Shown: positions 32,965-41,487 of the stretch, piece by piece
Layout of the letters: every line of letters begins with the position of its first letter
Numbering within the stretch: the stretch's first letter is position 1
The notes under the pieces: model-generated
Told to the model about the DNA's origin: nothing
The model's input: only the letters and a program-made list of their open reading frames with translations
Databases searched by the model: none
Translations under genes and position numbers: made by a program
Assembly: GCA_038210275.1 (NCBI GenBank)
Contig: JBBQWV010000021.1
Span: 5,400-69,399 of the forward strand
Length of the DNA: 64,000 nucleotides
DNA from: PALSA-1296 sp038210275
Lineage (GTDB): Bacteria > Bacteroidota > Ignavibacteria > Palsa-1295
Reading direction: 5' to 3'

Positions 32965-35900
32965 ATGGCAAATACGAACTCTAACATGCCGAAAAAGGCG
33001 CCGTGGTGGAATCCTGGAAAATTCTTTGCTGTACGCAAAGAAATTCCGATTGAGCAGCGCTCATATACGAAGATCTACGGCATTCTTGCGATCTTGCTTT
33101 TTGCATTTACTGTATGGGCTGTTCTCGATGAAGTCATGACGCGACGTCCCTGGAAAGATGTGCAGGCAGATTTCAAGGAATTTAAAGCAACTCGTTTGAA
33201 TTTGGAGATCAAGAAAGAGAAAGCAAAGATCGATCCTCAGGTACGCAAGGATCTGAAGAAAAAACTTGCTGAGTACGAGAAGCAGATGCAATCCGATTCC
33301 TATCTTTCGACACTCGATCAGATCACTGATGTCGAAAAGAAAGTAAATAAAGCAAAGCGCGATTACACCTTTGCAAAAGCGAATTCGGATGAAACATACT
33401 ATTATCTTGATGAAGAGCGCACTCAGCATAAAGATACGACAAGCCGTGCAAAAGATTACCGCGAAATAGAAAAAGAGAAAGTAAAACTTCTTGTCGTCGT
33501 TAATGATCTGCTCCATCAGGATACGGTTCTCAAAGCAAAAATACTTCCCATTCAAAAGGGATATAAAGAAGCGCAACGTATCAACGATTCAGTGTATGCT
33601 AATGTGATCGCATTGCAACGCAAACTCGAAGCAGTTGATAAAATGCCGATCGCTGTCAAGCAGACGATGCTTGTCAATTATGAAAAGACGAATTTTAATA
33701 ATCTCAAGATGCGCATTGATCGTTGCGAGACGTGCCATATGAGTTATGCTGATCCTCTTTTCAAAAACGATACGATTGTTACGACCGACAAAGCAGAAGT
33801 AAAAGCATGGCTGAAAGCAAATAAATATAATGACGCCGATCATTATACGATTAAGAAATTAGGCACCAATAAAGATACGACGATTGCAGTCGTTTCTGCG
33901 CTGTTCCGTTTGCACCCGAATGTTGATCTGCTTATCAAAGGACATAGACTCGGCGAACCTCCGGGAGTTGGTGTGCTTGGATGTACTTCATGTCATGGTG
34001 GTCAAGGACCATCAATCGTATCACCTGAATTTGCACATGGCTTCCAAGAGCATTGGGCAGAGCCTCTTATGACAGGACATTACGTTGAGTCTTCGTGCCA
34101 AAATTGCCATTCGGGCAAAATGGATTTCGAAGGCGCGAAATGGATCACGATGGGCAAAAAACTTTTCACTGATTTCGGATGCTATGGCTGTCATAATATG
34201 CCTAACTACGAAGACGTTCCGGGACAAGCTCCATCGCTGGTGAATGTCTCAAAAAAATTAACGCCTGAATGGATCTATCAATGGATCAAAAATCCGAAAG
34301 GATGGGGTAAATCTGCGCGTATGCCGAACTTCATGCTCTCAGATGATGAAGCAAGACAAGTTACTGCATATGTAGTTGATCAATCGAAAGGCGGGACGTA
34401 CTCGCCGCTTGCTCATTACGGCGGAGGCGGAGATGTAGCACGCGGTAAGGAGACATTCTTTGATGCAGGATGCGTTGGATGTCACGCCATTGATGAATAT
34501 AAAGGCGATGAGAATATGCGGTTGAAAGAAGGCAATTCATTCGGACCAAATCTCAATAAAGTAGGTTCGAAAGTTACTGCTGAATGGATGTATGATTGGT
34601 TGAAAAATCCAAAAAATTATCTGAAGCATTCGCGTATGCCAAGTTTGCGACTTACCGATCAGGAAGCCGGCGATCTCACGGCATATATAATGGGGCATAC
34701 AGGGACGAACGACGAAGTAAAATCTTCATTAAATGTCGATATTACTAATGCCTCACTTATCAAAAAAGGAGAAAGTCTGATTCGCTCCTATGGTTGTTTC
34801 GGCTGCCATGAAATAAATGGTATGGAGAATGAATCAAAAGTTTCTGTAGCTCTGAGTACGTTCGGCAAGAAAACTCCCGGTGAGCTTTTCTACGGAAATG
34901 TTGATGGCGAAATTCTTGGCGGATTCAGAAAAGAATTTAAGAAAGCCGGATTAGATCTCGGTCAGGTCGAAGAACACGCTATCCATGACAATCAGGATTG
35001 GTACACATGGGTTGTCGGGAAGATGAAGAATTCCCGCATGTATGCGACCGAGCGCATTCCACAAAGAATGCCGAACTTCCAGATGTCTAATCAGGAAGCA
35101 TTTGCATTAACGGTATTCTTAAAAAGTCAGACCGGTGCTTTTGTACCGACAGGCTATGCCGATCCATCGAAAGAACCTGTGCAGCAAGCTCTTGATAAAG
35201 GCAGGATGTTTATGCATTGGAATAACTGCGTCGGATGTCATAAGATCGAATCTGCAGGAGGATATGTCTCGAAGTTTATCGATGATAAGTATGCAGGCAA
35301 TGAAAACATTGCGTATTTCAATCCGCCATACTTAGGACCGGAAGGACTTCGTGTCCAAGAACAATGGCTGCATCAATTCTTATCAGGACCGTTCAAGATT
35401 CGTCCGCTCGTAAAAATGAGAATGCCGTCGTTCGGATTCTCAGATGCAGAGATCGGTACTGCAACAAATTATTTCCTCGGAATGCATAAACGACCGTTTG
35501 TTATGACAAGTTATGACTATCCGACGATACAGTCACTTGTACCAACAGGAAAGTATCTTGTTGATAAACTCAAATGCGTTTCATGCCATACTATAGGCGG
35601 CGCAGGAGCGAACCCTGCGAAGGCTCCGGACTTGGAGAATACAAAGAAGCGTTTACGTCCTGATTGGATAGCGATGTGGCTTGCGCATCCTGATGCCCAA
35701 ATGGCTGGAACACCGATGACTGGTTTCTGGTGGGTCAATGGAAAAATGGCCGCGGCTGATTCTTCTGCAATGGGCGGCGACCCGATGATGCAGATCAAAG
35801 CTGTTCGGGAATACTTGCATTCTATCGGCAAAGATGTAATCCCATCATCAACTCCGTATGCAACGATCAACGGCTCGGATAAATACATTTTACCAAATGG

Positions 35901-36030
35901 CGATTACGAAGCTGCACTGATGCGAGCCGAAATGCCAAATGCGAATATGATGATGTCAAAGCCTGCTCCGATGAAGAAGCAGAGTGAGCTGAATACATCG
36001 AAGAAATCGAAAAGCATTTCGATGAAGTAA
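32965..36030 (+). CDS. Membrane-anchored octahaem cytochrome c
   Basis: This 1021-residue protein has one N-terminal transmembrane helix (about residues 36-53) and a charged coiled-coil region (about 60-210). Eight CxxCH haem-binding sites follow, at residues 254, 340, 378, 406, 503, 611, 755 and 871. Several are followed by GxxLxxVSKKLTPEW-like segments, typical of class I cytochrome modules in tandem. The last 35 residues are Met/Lys/Ser-rich. It probably replaces cytochrome f/c1 as electron acceptor from the Rieske protein and passes electrons outward. The set ferredoxin-Rieske-b-IV-multihaem is not the standard bc1 layout. Confidence 0.93.
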   Translation: MANTNSNMPKKAPWWNPGKFFAVRKEIPIEQRSYTKIYGILAILLFAFTVWAVLDEVMTRRPWKDVQADFKEFKATRLNLEIKKEKAKIDPQVRKDLKKKLAEYEKQMQSDSYLSTLDQITDVEKKVNKAKRDYTFAKANSDETYYYLDEERTQHKDTTSRAKDYREIEKEKVKLLVVVNDLLHQDTVLKAKILPIQKGYKEAQRINDSVYANVIALQRKLEAVDKMPIAVKQTMLVNYEKTNFNNLKMRIDRCETCHMSYADPLFKNDTIVTTDKAEVKAWLKANKYNDADHYTIKKLGTNKDTTIAVVSALFRLHPNVDLLIKGHRLGEPPGVGVLGCTSCHGGQGPSIVSPEFAHGFQEHWAEPLMTGHYVESSCQNCHSGKMDFEGAKWITMGKKLFTDFGCYGCHNMPNYEDVPGQAPSLVNVSKKLTPEWIYQWIKNPKGWGKSARMPNFMLSDDEARQVTAYVVDQSKGGTYSPLAHYGGGGDVARGKETFFDAGCVGCHAIDEYKGDENMRLKEGNSFGPNLNKVGSKVTAEWMYDWLKNPKNYLKHSRMPSLRLTDQEAGDLTAYIMGHTGTNDEVKSSLNVDITNASLIKKGESLIRSYGCFGCHEINGMENESKVSVALSTFGKKTPGELFYGNVDGEILGGFRKEFKKAGLDLGQVEEHAIHDNQDWYTWVVGKMKNSRMYATERIPQRMPNFQMSNQEAFALTVFLKSQTGAFVPTGYADPSKEPVQQALDKGRMFMHWNNCVGCHKIESAGGYVSKFIDDKYAGNENIAYFNPPYLGPEGLRVQEQWLHQFLSGPFKIRPLVKMRMPSFGFSDAEIGTATNYFLGMHKRPFVMTSYDYPTIQSLVPTGKYLVDKLKCVSCHTIGGAGANPAKAPDLENTKKRLRPDWIAMWLAHPDAQMAGTPMTGFWWVNGKMAAADSSAMGGDPMMQIKAVREYLHSIGKDVIPSSTPYATINGSDKYILPNGDYEAALMRAEMPNANMMMSKPAPMKKQSELNTSKKSKSISMK

Positions 36031-36038
36031 CAAGAACG

Positions 36039-36075
36039 TCATTACGAGGAGGGCGTTAGCCCGACGAAGCAATCT
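36039..36075. repeat. Family A half-element
   Basis: CGTCATTACGAGGAGGGCG with GACGAAGCAATCTAAAA, one arm of the family A element, directly after the octahaem gene. Confidence 0.7.
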
Positions 36076-36084
36076 AAAATCTCG

Positions 36085-36121
36085 AAAATGCCTGCCACCA
36101 AAAAAATGGCAGGCATTTTTT
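36085..36121 (+). terminator. Strong intrinsic terminator of the bc cluster
   Basis: AAAATGCCTGCCA pairs with TGGCAGGCATTTT around an A-rich loop and is followed by further T residues. It ends the cytochrome operon. Confidence 0.9.
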
Positions 36122-36150
36122 CATCCTAATTTTTGTAAGAGTAAGGTCTA

Positions 36151-37170
36151 ATGAAGATATTTCTAACCATAGCATTCCTCTTTTGCAGCGCAGCAGCAGT
36201 CTTTGCCCAGCGCGTTCAATCCGATTGCAATGCGCCTGATTCGGTTAAGAAAATGTACGGAGAGCCAGCGGCCTGGATGGCATATCAGTTTGAAAGGGAC
36301 ACGCAGTCACCTTATCTTGACAGTGCAATTCTTCCTCAGTTTTTACAAGATAAGTTCATGAATGCACTTGTTGCTGTGTATAATGTAAAGGGAATTCCTC
36401 AATCAGATACTGTAACGAGGACTCCACTTCCACATGATTACGTTTACCCGGAGCCGCTTTATTTGCGCACTCTGTTTTCACTCGGTACTATGATGCTTAG
36501 AATTGATACTTCTGAAAACTGGCAAAAACGTTGGGTAAATCATTTACTTCCTACCGGAAATTCTGCGTTTGATAGTTTACTTAACAAGTATGCTATTGTT
36601 TTTGATACTGTATATCTAAATTATTCCGGTCATTGGATCGGGATTACACATACTCCATATAATGCTCCTATTCTTGATTCCTTGATCGATGTTGCAGCAG
36701 ACAATTTTCATTTTGCAATAGCAAGTTTTATTATAGGTGATGGTGATAAAGTAGAAGGTATTATCCAGACGGATTCATCAGTCCAACTAAAATATTCTTT
36801 AGGCTGGGGAGACTGTATATTAGGTTGTATGTATCGAAAGTATTGGCAATTTACTGTCTTTCCCGACTGCTCAGTACGATTTGATACTTCTTATACGAGA
36901 ACTCCGTATAATTGGTCGGTTGATGTTGATCCGTCATTTACTTTTGATGTAACAATTCAACCCAACCCTGCTTCTAATATGATCATGGTAGCAGCACAAC
37001 CTTACTGCACCATCGAATTACTCGATATAGTAGGCAAGACAATCCAAAGCACGATCAGCCAAGAAGAAAGAACAGAGCTTTCAATATCCTCTCTTCCAAA
37101 AGGAATATATTTTGTACGAGCGACGAATAAATACGGGAAACATTCGACGGTAAAATTTATTAAAGATTAG
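36151..37170 (+). CDS. Secreted protein with T9SS type A sorting domain
   Basis: The 339-residue product has a signal peptide ending in AAAVFAQR and a main domain of about 240 residues that I do not recognise, with several Cys. The C-terminal sorting domain is clear: VTIQPNPASNMIMV at its start, TIELLDIVGKTIQ in the middle, LPKGIYFVRA and a closing TVKFIKD. It is predicted to be a type IX cargo on the cell surface. It starts 30 bp after the cytochrome terminator and is 4 bp from the cupredoxin gene, so those two are co-transcribed. Confidence 0.85.
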   Translation: MKIFLTIAFLFCSAAAVFAQRVQSDCNAPDSVKKMYGEPAAWMAYQFERDTQSPYLDSAILPQFLQDKFMNALVAVYNVKGIPQSDTVTRTPLPHDYVYPEPLYLRTLFSLGTMMLRIDTSENWQKRWVNHLLPTGNSAFDSLLNKYAIVFDTVYLNYSGHWIGITHTPYNAPILDSLIDVAADNFHFAIASFIIGDGDKVEGIIQTDSSVQLKYSLGWGDCILGCMYRKYWQFTVFPDCSVRFDTSYTRTPYNWSVDVDPSFTFDVTIQPNPASNMIMVAAQPYCTIELLDIVGKTIQSTISQEERTELSISSLPKGIYFVRATNKYGKHSTVKFIKD

Positions 37171-37174
37171 AATA

Positions 37175-37966
37175 ATGAAATTCAAAATTGTAATGGCTCT
37201 TATTACCCTGATCATATTTTCAAGTTGCTCAAAAAAGCAGGATGAACAAGAAGCAGCTTATGCTTCCGGCTATAAAGTAATTCCGATTACGAACGGTGGG
37301 ACTATCAAAGGCATTGTAAAGACCGATGCAAGCCAGAAATATTTGACCATGATCGAAACGCAGAAAGATCAGGATGTTTGCGGTGCATCTCATACGAATC
37401 CGAGCAGCCCCAGTGCCAACGGAACTGTGCCGAATTGCATTATTGGTATCGAATCTATCACTCAGGGAAAAGATTTCTCAAAAAAAGAATATACTCTTGA
37501 TCAACGTGGCTGTGATTTCCTTCCTCACATTCAGGTAGTGAAACTCGGTGCTCCGATCATCATCATCAACTCCGATGGCGTTATCCATAATTATCATATC
37601 AATCGAAATGGCGAGACAGTCCTCAATGAAGCCCAGCCCGAAGGCGCTCCGGCAAGGGAAGTGAGTCTTAAGTCAAAAGGATTGCATGTCGTAACTTGCG
37701 ATGTCCATCCGTGGATGAAAGGATATGTTTTTTCTGCGGATAATCCGTACTATACATTAAGCGATTCGACCGGAGCATTTTCTTTAGCCGATATTCCTCC
37801 CGGAAAATATAAATTAACCTTGTGGCGGGATAATTGGAATGTTGAAGAAAAGAAGAATAAAGAAGGCAATATCGAATCGTATAGCTGGGGAAAAGATCTT
37901 TCAAAAGAACAGGAAATCACGGTTGAAGCAGGGAAGGAATTGGTTGTTGATTTTACGTTGCCGTAA
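37175..37966 (+). CDS. Cupredoxin-like copper lipoprotein
   Basis: The 263-residue protein begins with a lipoprotein signal (lipobox IFSSC, Cys near residue 19). The central domain is plastocyanin-like: a histidine in IHNYHIN, then TCDVHPWMKGYV supplies Cys, His and Met as type I copper ligands. A carboxypeptidase-regulatory-like beta domain follows (TLSDSTGAFSLADIPPGKYKLTLW). Similar proteins occur beside multihaem cytochromes and methylamine-type dehydrogenases. It is probably an envelope-bound electron carrier for the nearby cytochrome complex, an inference from context. Confidence 0.85.
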   Translation: MKFKIVMALITLIIFSSCSKKQDEQEAAYASGYKVIPITNGGTIKGIVKTDASQKYLTMIETQKDQDVCGASHTNPSSPSANGTVPNCIIGIESITQGKDFSKKEYTLDQRGCDFLPHIQVVKLGAPIIIINSDGVIHNYHINRNGETVLNEAQPEGAPAREVSLKSKGLHVVTCDVHPWMKGYVFSADNPYYTLSDSTGAFSLADIPPGKYKLTLWRDNWNVEEKKNKEGNIESYSWGKDLSKEQEITVEAGKELVVDFTLP

Positions 37967-37972
37967 AAAAAA

Positions 37973-37999
37973 GGGCGGACTGAGAGTCCGCCCCACTGG
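37973..37999. repeat. Family B repeat
   Basis: GGGCGGACTGAGAGTCCGCCC palindrome with an A-run before it. It may also act as a terminator between the convergent cupredoxin and glnA genes. Confidence 0.65.
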
Positions 38000-38004
38000 A
38001 TAAC

Positions 38005-39342
38005 TTAGTATACTTCCAAATATCTGTCAAGCTCCCATTGGCTGACAGCCATTCTGTATGAATCCCATTCCGCCGTTTTGGCTTCAATGAGTTTATCAAC
38101 GCAGAAATCTCCGAGTGCTTCTTTGATGACTGAATCTTTTTTCAATTCATCCAGTGCATCCATTAGACTTTTTGCGACGGTGGTAATTCCACGCGCTGCT
38201 GCCGTCTCATCGGTGAATTCGAAAATATTTTCTTCGACAGGAGCAGGTGGTTTCATTTTCTTTTCGATGCCGTCAAGTCCTGCCGCGAGCATAACTGCAA
38301 ATGCCAAGTATGGATTTGCCGTCGGATCCGGGCAGCGAAGTTCAACACGAACAGCTTTCTCTCTGCCTTCGGTGATGCGTGGAATGCGGATCAAAGCCGA
38401 GCGGTTACGCTGTCCCCAAGCCACATAAACAGGTGCTTCGTAGCCAACGACAAGACGCTTATACGAATTGATCGTCGGATTCAAGATCGCATTCATTGCT
38501 TTGATATGCTTTAACTGTCCCGCGATGTATTGCTTCGCAAGATCAGAAAGTTGATATTCGCCTTTCGCATCATGCATCAAGTTTTTCTTTCCGTCTTTCG
38601 AGAAAAGAGATTGATGAACGTGCATACCCGAGCCGTTAATGCCGGCAATTGGCTTCGGCATGAAGGTACAATGCAAATCATATTGCATTGCAATTGATTT
38701 AAGTGTGTACTTCATCATCATCACAATGTCTGCACAGCGTAACGCTCCGTCATACTTGAAATCAATTTCATGCTGACCGAGAGCAACTTCATGATGAAGC
38801 GCTTCAACGTCAATGCCAAGTTCTTTCAAGGCAAAGGTCATCTCTTTACGAATTTCTGTTCCGAGATCATGTGCCTGATCGAAATATCCGGCTGAATCGT
38901 GTGGCAGGGGCGAGAGCGTTCCGTCTTCGCTTTTCTTGAAGAGGAAAAATTCAAGTTCAGGACCGGTGTTGAATTGATAGCCAAGTTTCTCGCATTTCGC
39001 TATCTGACGTTTTAAGATTCCGCGCGGATCGCCAGCAAATGGAGAACCATCGGGCATGAAAACATCAGCAATAATAAGTGCTGTTACAGCACGCGTCCCT
39101 CTTGACCACGGAATAACCTTGAATGTATCGAGATCAAGCTTCAGATACATATCCGATTCCGAAATACGCGCAAAGCCCTCGACTGATGATCCGTCAAACC
39201 AGACGTTTGAGTCAATGGCATCGGGCAATTTGGAAACAGGAATCGTAATACCCTTCATCAAACCGAGAATATCGGTGAAGAGTACATTAATGAATTCGAC
39301 TTTTTGCTCTTTTGCAAGAGCGAGCACTTGTTGTTTCGTCAT
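38005..39342 (-). CDS. glnA: Glutamine synthetase type I
   Basis: The 445-residue enzyme is a complete GSI. The N-terminal segment is FTDILGLMKGITIPVSKL, the latch loop VWFDGSSVEGF, the metal-binding EFFLF and HHEVALGQHEIDFKY, the ATP and glutamate site GSGMHVHQSLF, and NPTINSYKRLV. It condenses ammonium and glutamate. At the position of the adenylylated tyrosine (NLY in enteric enzymes) this protein reads NIFEF, so it lacks that tyrosine and is likely regulated differently. An Lrp/AsnC gene lies 56 bp upstream on the same strand. Confidence 0.97.
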   Translation of the reverse strand: MTKQQVLALAKEQKVEFINVLFTDILGLMKGITIPVSKLPDAIDSNVWFDGSSVEGFARISESDMYLKLDLDTFKVIPWSRGTRAVTALIIADVFMPDGSPFAGDPRGILKRQIAKCEKLGYQFNTGPELEFFLFKKSEDGTLSPLPHDSAGYFDQAHDLGTEIRKEMTFALKELGIDVEALHHEVALGQHEIDFKYDGALRCADIVMMMKYTLKSIAMQYDLHCTFMPKPIAGINGSGMHVHQSLFSKDGKKNLMHDAKGEYQLSDLAKQYIAGQLKHIKAMNAILNPTINSYKRLVVGYEAPVYVAWGQRNRSALIRIPRITEGREKAVRVELRCPDPTANPYLAFAVMLAAGLDGIEKKMKPPAPVEENIFEFTDETAAARGITTVAKSLMDALDELKKDSVIKEALGDFCVDKLIEAKTAEWDSYRMAVSQWELDRYLEVY

Positions 39343-39398
39343 AGATGGGTAATAGTTGTTGAGTAGTTAAAAAAATAAGAGCATAAAAAAAATGTTGT

Positions 39399-39914
39399 TC
39401 ATTGTTTCAGTTCTTCGATCGGCAGTGAAGATGTTTCTTTCGGAGAGGAAAGCACTACGTTCGTTCGTGTTTGCTTTACCCCTTTCCATGATTGGATTTC
39501 CGAAAGAAGGTGTTCTAAAGTTGACGTATTCCAAGTTCGTACTTTTAGCAAATGCGATCCGTCGCCGGTAACGGCATGAACTTCCATGATCTCCGGATGC
39601 TTCCGCGCTGATTCGAGAAATGCCGGATAGAGTGTGCTGGATTCAACGGTTACAAAAATGAATGCTGCGACATCTAATCCTGTTAATTTAGGATCGATTT
39701 TTGCGTGATAACCTTCGACGATTCCGCGTTCTTCTTCGAGCTTACGCAGTCGTTCGCTGATCGCTGGAATGGAAAGCCCGATTGCTTCAGCAAGTTCGTT
39801 GCGTTTTGTGCGTCCATTCACTTGCAGTTTGAGCATGATAGCGAGATCAATCTCGTCAAGCCCTAAATGAGCAAGTGTTGGTGTATTGCGATGGTTTTTT
39901 TTGGGCAAAGCCAT
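39399..39914 (-). CDS. Lrp/AsnC family transcriptional regulator
   Basis: The product of about 171 residues has an N-terminal winged HTH (LDEIDLAIMLKLQVNGRTKR, IGLSIPAISERLRKLEEE) and a C-terminal RAM ligand-binding domain (FIFVTVESSTLYPAF, EVHAVTGDGSHLLKVR). It probably senses an amino acid and may control glnA downstream and the divergent threonine aldolase. A longer frame from 39959 is ruled out because a TATATTTG promoter box covers 39957-39964. ATG 39914 gives the expected family start. Confidence 0.93.
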   Translation of the reverse strand: MALPKKNHRNTPTLAHLGLDEIDLAIMLKLQVNGRTKRNELAEAIGLSIPAISERLRKLEEERGIVEGYHAKIDPKLTGLDVAAFIFVTVESSTLYPAFLESARKHPEIMEVHAVTGDGSHLLKVRTWNTSTLEHLLSEIQSWKGVKQTRTNVVLSSPKETSSLPIEELKQ

Positions 39915-39920
39915 AAAAAA

Positions 39921-39951
39921 TTGGATATCGTCACAGACTTTCGTAACTTTG
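39921..39951 (+). promoter_or_regulatory. Promoter TTG-N20-TAACTTTG for threonine aldolase
   Basis: TTG at 39921-39923 and TAACTTTG at 39944-39951, 20 bp apart. The predicted start is near 39957. It overlaps the opposite promoter of the Lrp gene. Confidence 0.65.
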
Positions 39952-39956
39952 TAGTG

Positions 39957-39964
39957 CAAATATA
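39957..39964 (-). promoter_or_regulatory. -7 box TATATTTG for the Lrp/AsnC gene
   Basis: Consensus minus-strand box, six bases from the plus-strand -7 box. Polymerase cannot occupy both promoters at once, and this position decides the start codon of the regulator gene. Confidence 0.6.
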
Positions 39965-40022
39965 CGACATTTCTTTTCTAAGGTTTTGAAAAGCATTTAC
40001 TTTAATAAATAAGGTTTAGGAT

Positions 40023-41054
40023 ATGATTGACTTGCGTTCTGATACGGTAACGAAGCCTTCCTCGGAGATGAGGCAGGCGATGGCGTATGCCAATGTTGGT
40101 GATAATGTCTTCGATGAAGATCCAACGGTCGAAGAGTTACAGCAAGAAGTTGCCGCGCTTCTTGGGAAGGAATCAGCTCTTTACTGCCCATCCGGTTGCA
40201 TGACAAATCAACTTGCCGTAAATATTCAGACGACGGAAGGCGATGAAGTTATTCTCGAAGCTGATTCCCATGTCTTCAATTATGAAACGACTGCTGCGAG
40301 TTTTCTTTCTCGAGTCCAACTCAATACCGTTAAAGCGCAAAGCAAAGGAATATTAACAGTTGATGATGTTGAAGGTGCACTTCGAGAGAAAGCATATTAT
40401 ATGCCGGTGAGTAGAATGCTCGTGATCGAGAATACGCATAATAGAGCGGGCGGCACGATCTACCCGATCGAAAGAATAAAAGAACTTTCTGAATTTGCTC
40501 GGAGCAAAGGACTCATCATGCATCTTGATGGTGCAAGGCTTTGGAATGCCTGCGCTGCGACAGGAATTTCACCAAAAGAATATGCGCAATATTTCGATAC
40601 TGTTTCCGTCTGTTTTTCAAAAGGCTTGGGAGCGCCCGTCGGAAGTGCGATTTGCGGCTCGAAAGAAAACATAATTAAAGCCCACAGAATGCGAAAGATC
40701 TGGGGCGGAGGAATGCGGCAGGCAGGGATCATTGCTGCCGGAGCGCTCTTTGCTCTAAGAAATAATCGCGAAAGAATGAAAGAAGATAACAAGAAAGCAT
40801 ATCGATTTGCAGAGATGTTTTCAAAGAACGCAAAAAAAGCGACAGTAGATTTAGATAGTGTTGAAACGAATATCATACTCATTCAGCCTATTCAACTGAA
40901 TCCAAATATCGAACAATTTATATCTGATCTGGAATTAAAAGGTGTGAGATTATCTGCCGGAAAGCGGAATATGCTACGTGCTGTCACACACTTAGATGTG
41001 ACAATGGAACAGTGTGAGAATGCTGCACAAATTACAGCCGAATATTTTTCCTGA
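40023..41054 (+). CDS. ltaA: Low-specificity L-threonine aldolase
   Basis: The 343-residue protein is a fold-type I PLP enzyme with the aldolase signatures IDLRSDTVTKPS at the start, HLDGARLWNA (Asp169 to the pyridine nitrogen) and CFSKGLGAPVGS (Lys200 as the Schiff-base lysine). It cleaves threonine or allo-threonine to glycine and acetaldehyde. It is divergent from an Lrp/AsnC regulator with overlapping promoters, so it may be controlled by that regulator. The thioesterase gene starts two bases after its stop. Confidence 0.95.
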   Translation: MIDLRSDTVTKPSSEMRQAMAYANVGDNVFDEDPTVEELQQEVAALLGKESALYCPSGCMTNQLAVNIQTTEGDEVILEADSHVFNYETTAASFLSRVQLNTVKAQSKGILTVDDVEGALREKAYYMPVSRMLVIENTHNRAGGTIYPIERIKELSEFARSKGLIMHLDGARLWNACAATGISPKEYAQYFDTVSVCFSKGLGAPVGSAICGSKENIIKAHRMRKIWGGGMRQAGIIAAGALFALRNNRERMKEDNKKAYRFAEMFSKNAKKATVDLDSVETNIILIQPIQLNPNIEQFISDLELKGVRLSAGKRNMLRAVTHLDVTMEQCENAAQITAEYFS

Positions 41055-41055
41055 T

Positions 41056-41487
41056 ATGCTGCCAGAGTACAAAGAATCTGATTATACTTATACAACGAAT
41101 TACCGCGTCCGTTCGCATGAATGCGACAGGCAAGGTGTTGTGCATAATTCCAGATATTTAGAAATTTTGGAAGTTGCGCGTATTGAATTCTGCCGCGATA
41201 TTATCAAGATTCCGATGGATGCGGGGACGTTTGCCTCACATGATAAATTCTTTTTTGTGCGTAATGCCCTCAATTATTTTTCTCCCGCACAATTTGACGA
41301 AGAGCTTCTTATCTACACACGCATTTCAAAAGTTGGCAGAACAAGTGTAGGTCTCGAACAGATAATGAATAGAAAGAAGGATAACTCTCGAATTCTTGAA
41401 TGCGAATCAGTGATGGTCTCCGTTGATGAGAGGACGAATGAGCCGAAGGAAATAGACGAGCAGATTAAAAAAAGCGTTGCTCAATGA
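41056..41487 (+). CDS. Acyl-CoA thioesterase (4HBT hotdog fold)
   Basis: The 143-residue product is a YbgC/FadM-type hotdog thioesterase. The active-site segment HECDRQGVVHNSRYLEILEVAR has the Asp (DRQGVVHN) typical of the family, followed by FVRNALNYFSPAQFDEEL. It hydrolyses acyl-CoA thioesters. An upstream in-frame start at 41014 lies inside the aldolase gene and is not preferred. Its stop overlaps the next start as ATGA, indicating translational coupling. Confidence 0.9.
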   Translation: MLPEYKESDYTYTTNYRVRSHECDRQGVVHNSRYLEILEVARIEFCRDIIKIPMDAGTFASHDKFFFVRNALNYFSPAQFDEELLIYTRISKVGRTSVGLEQIMNRKKDNSRILECESVMVSVDERTNEPKEIDEQIKKSVAQ

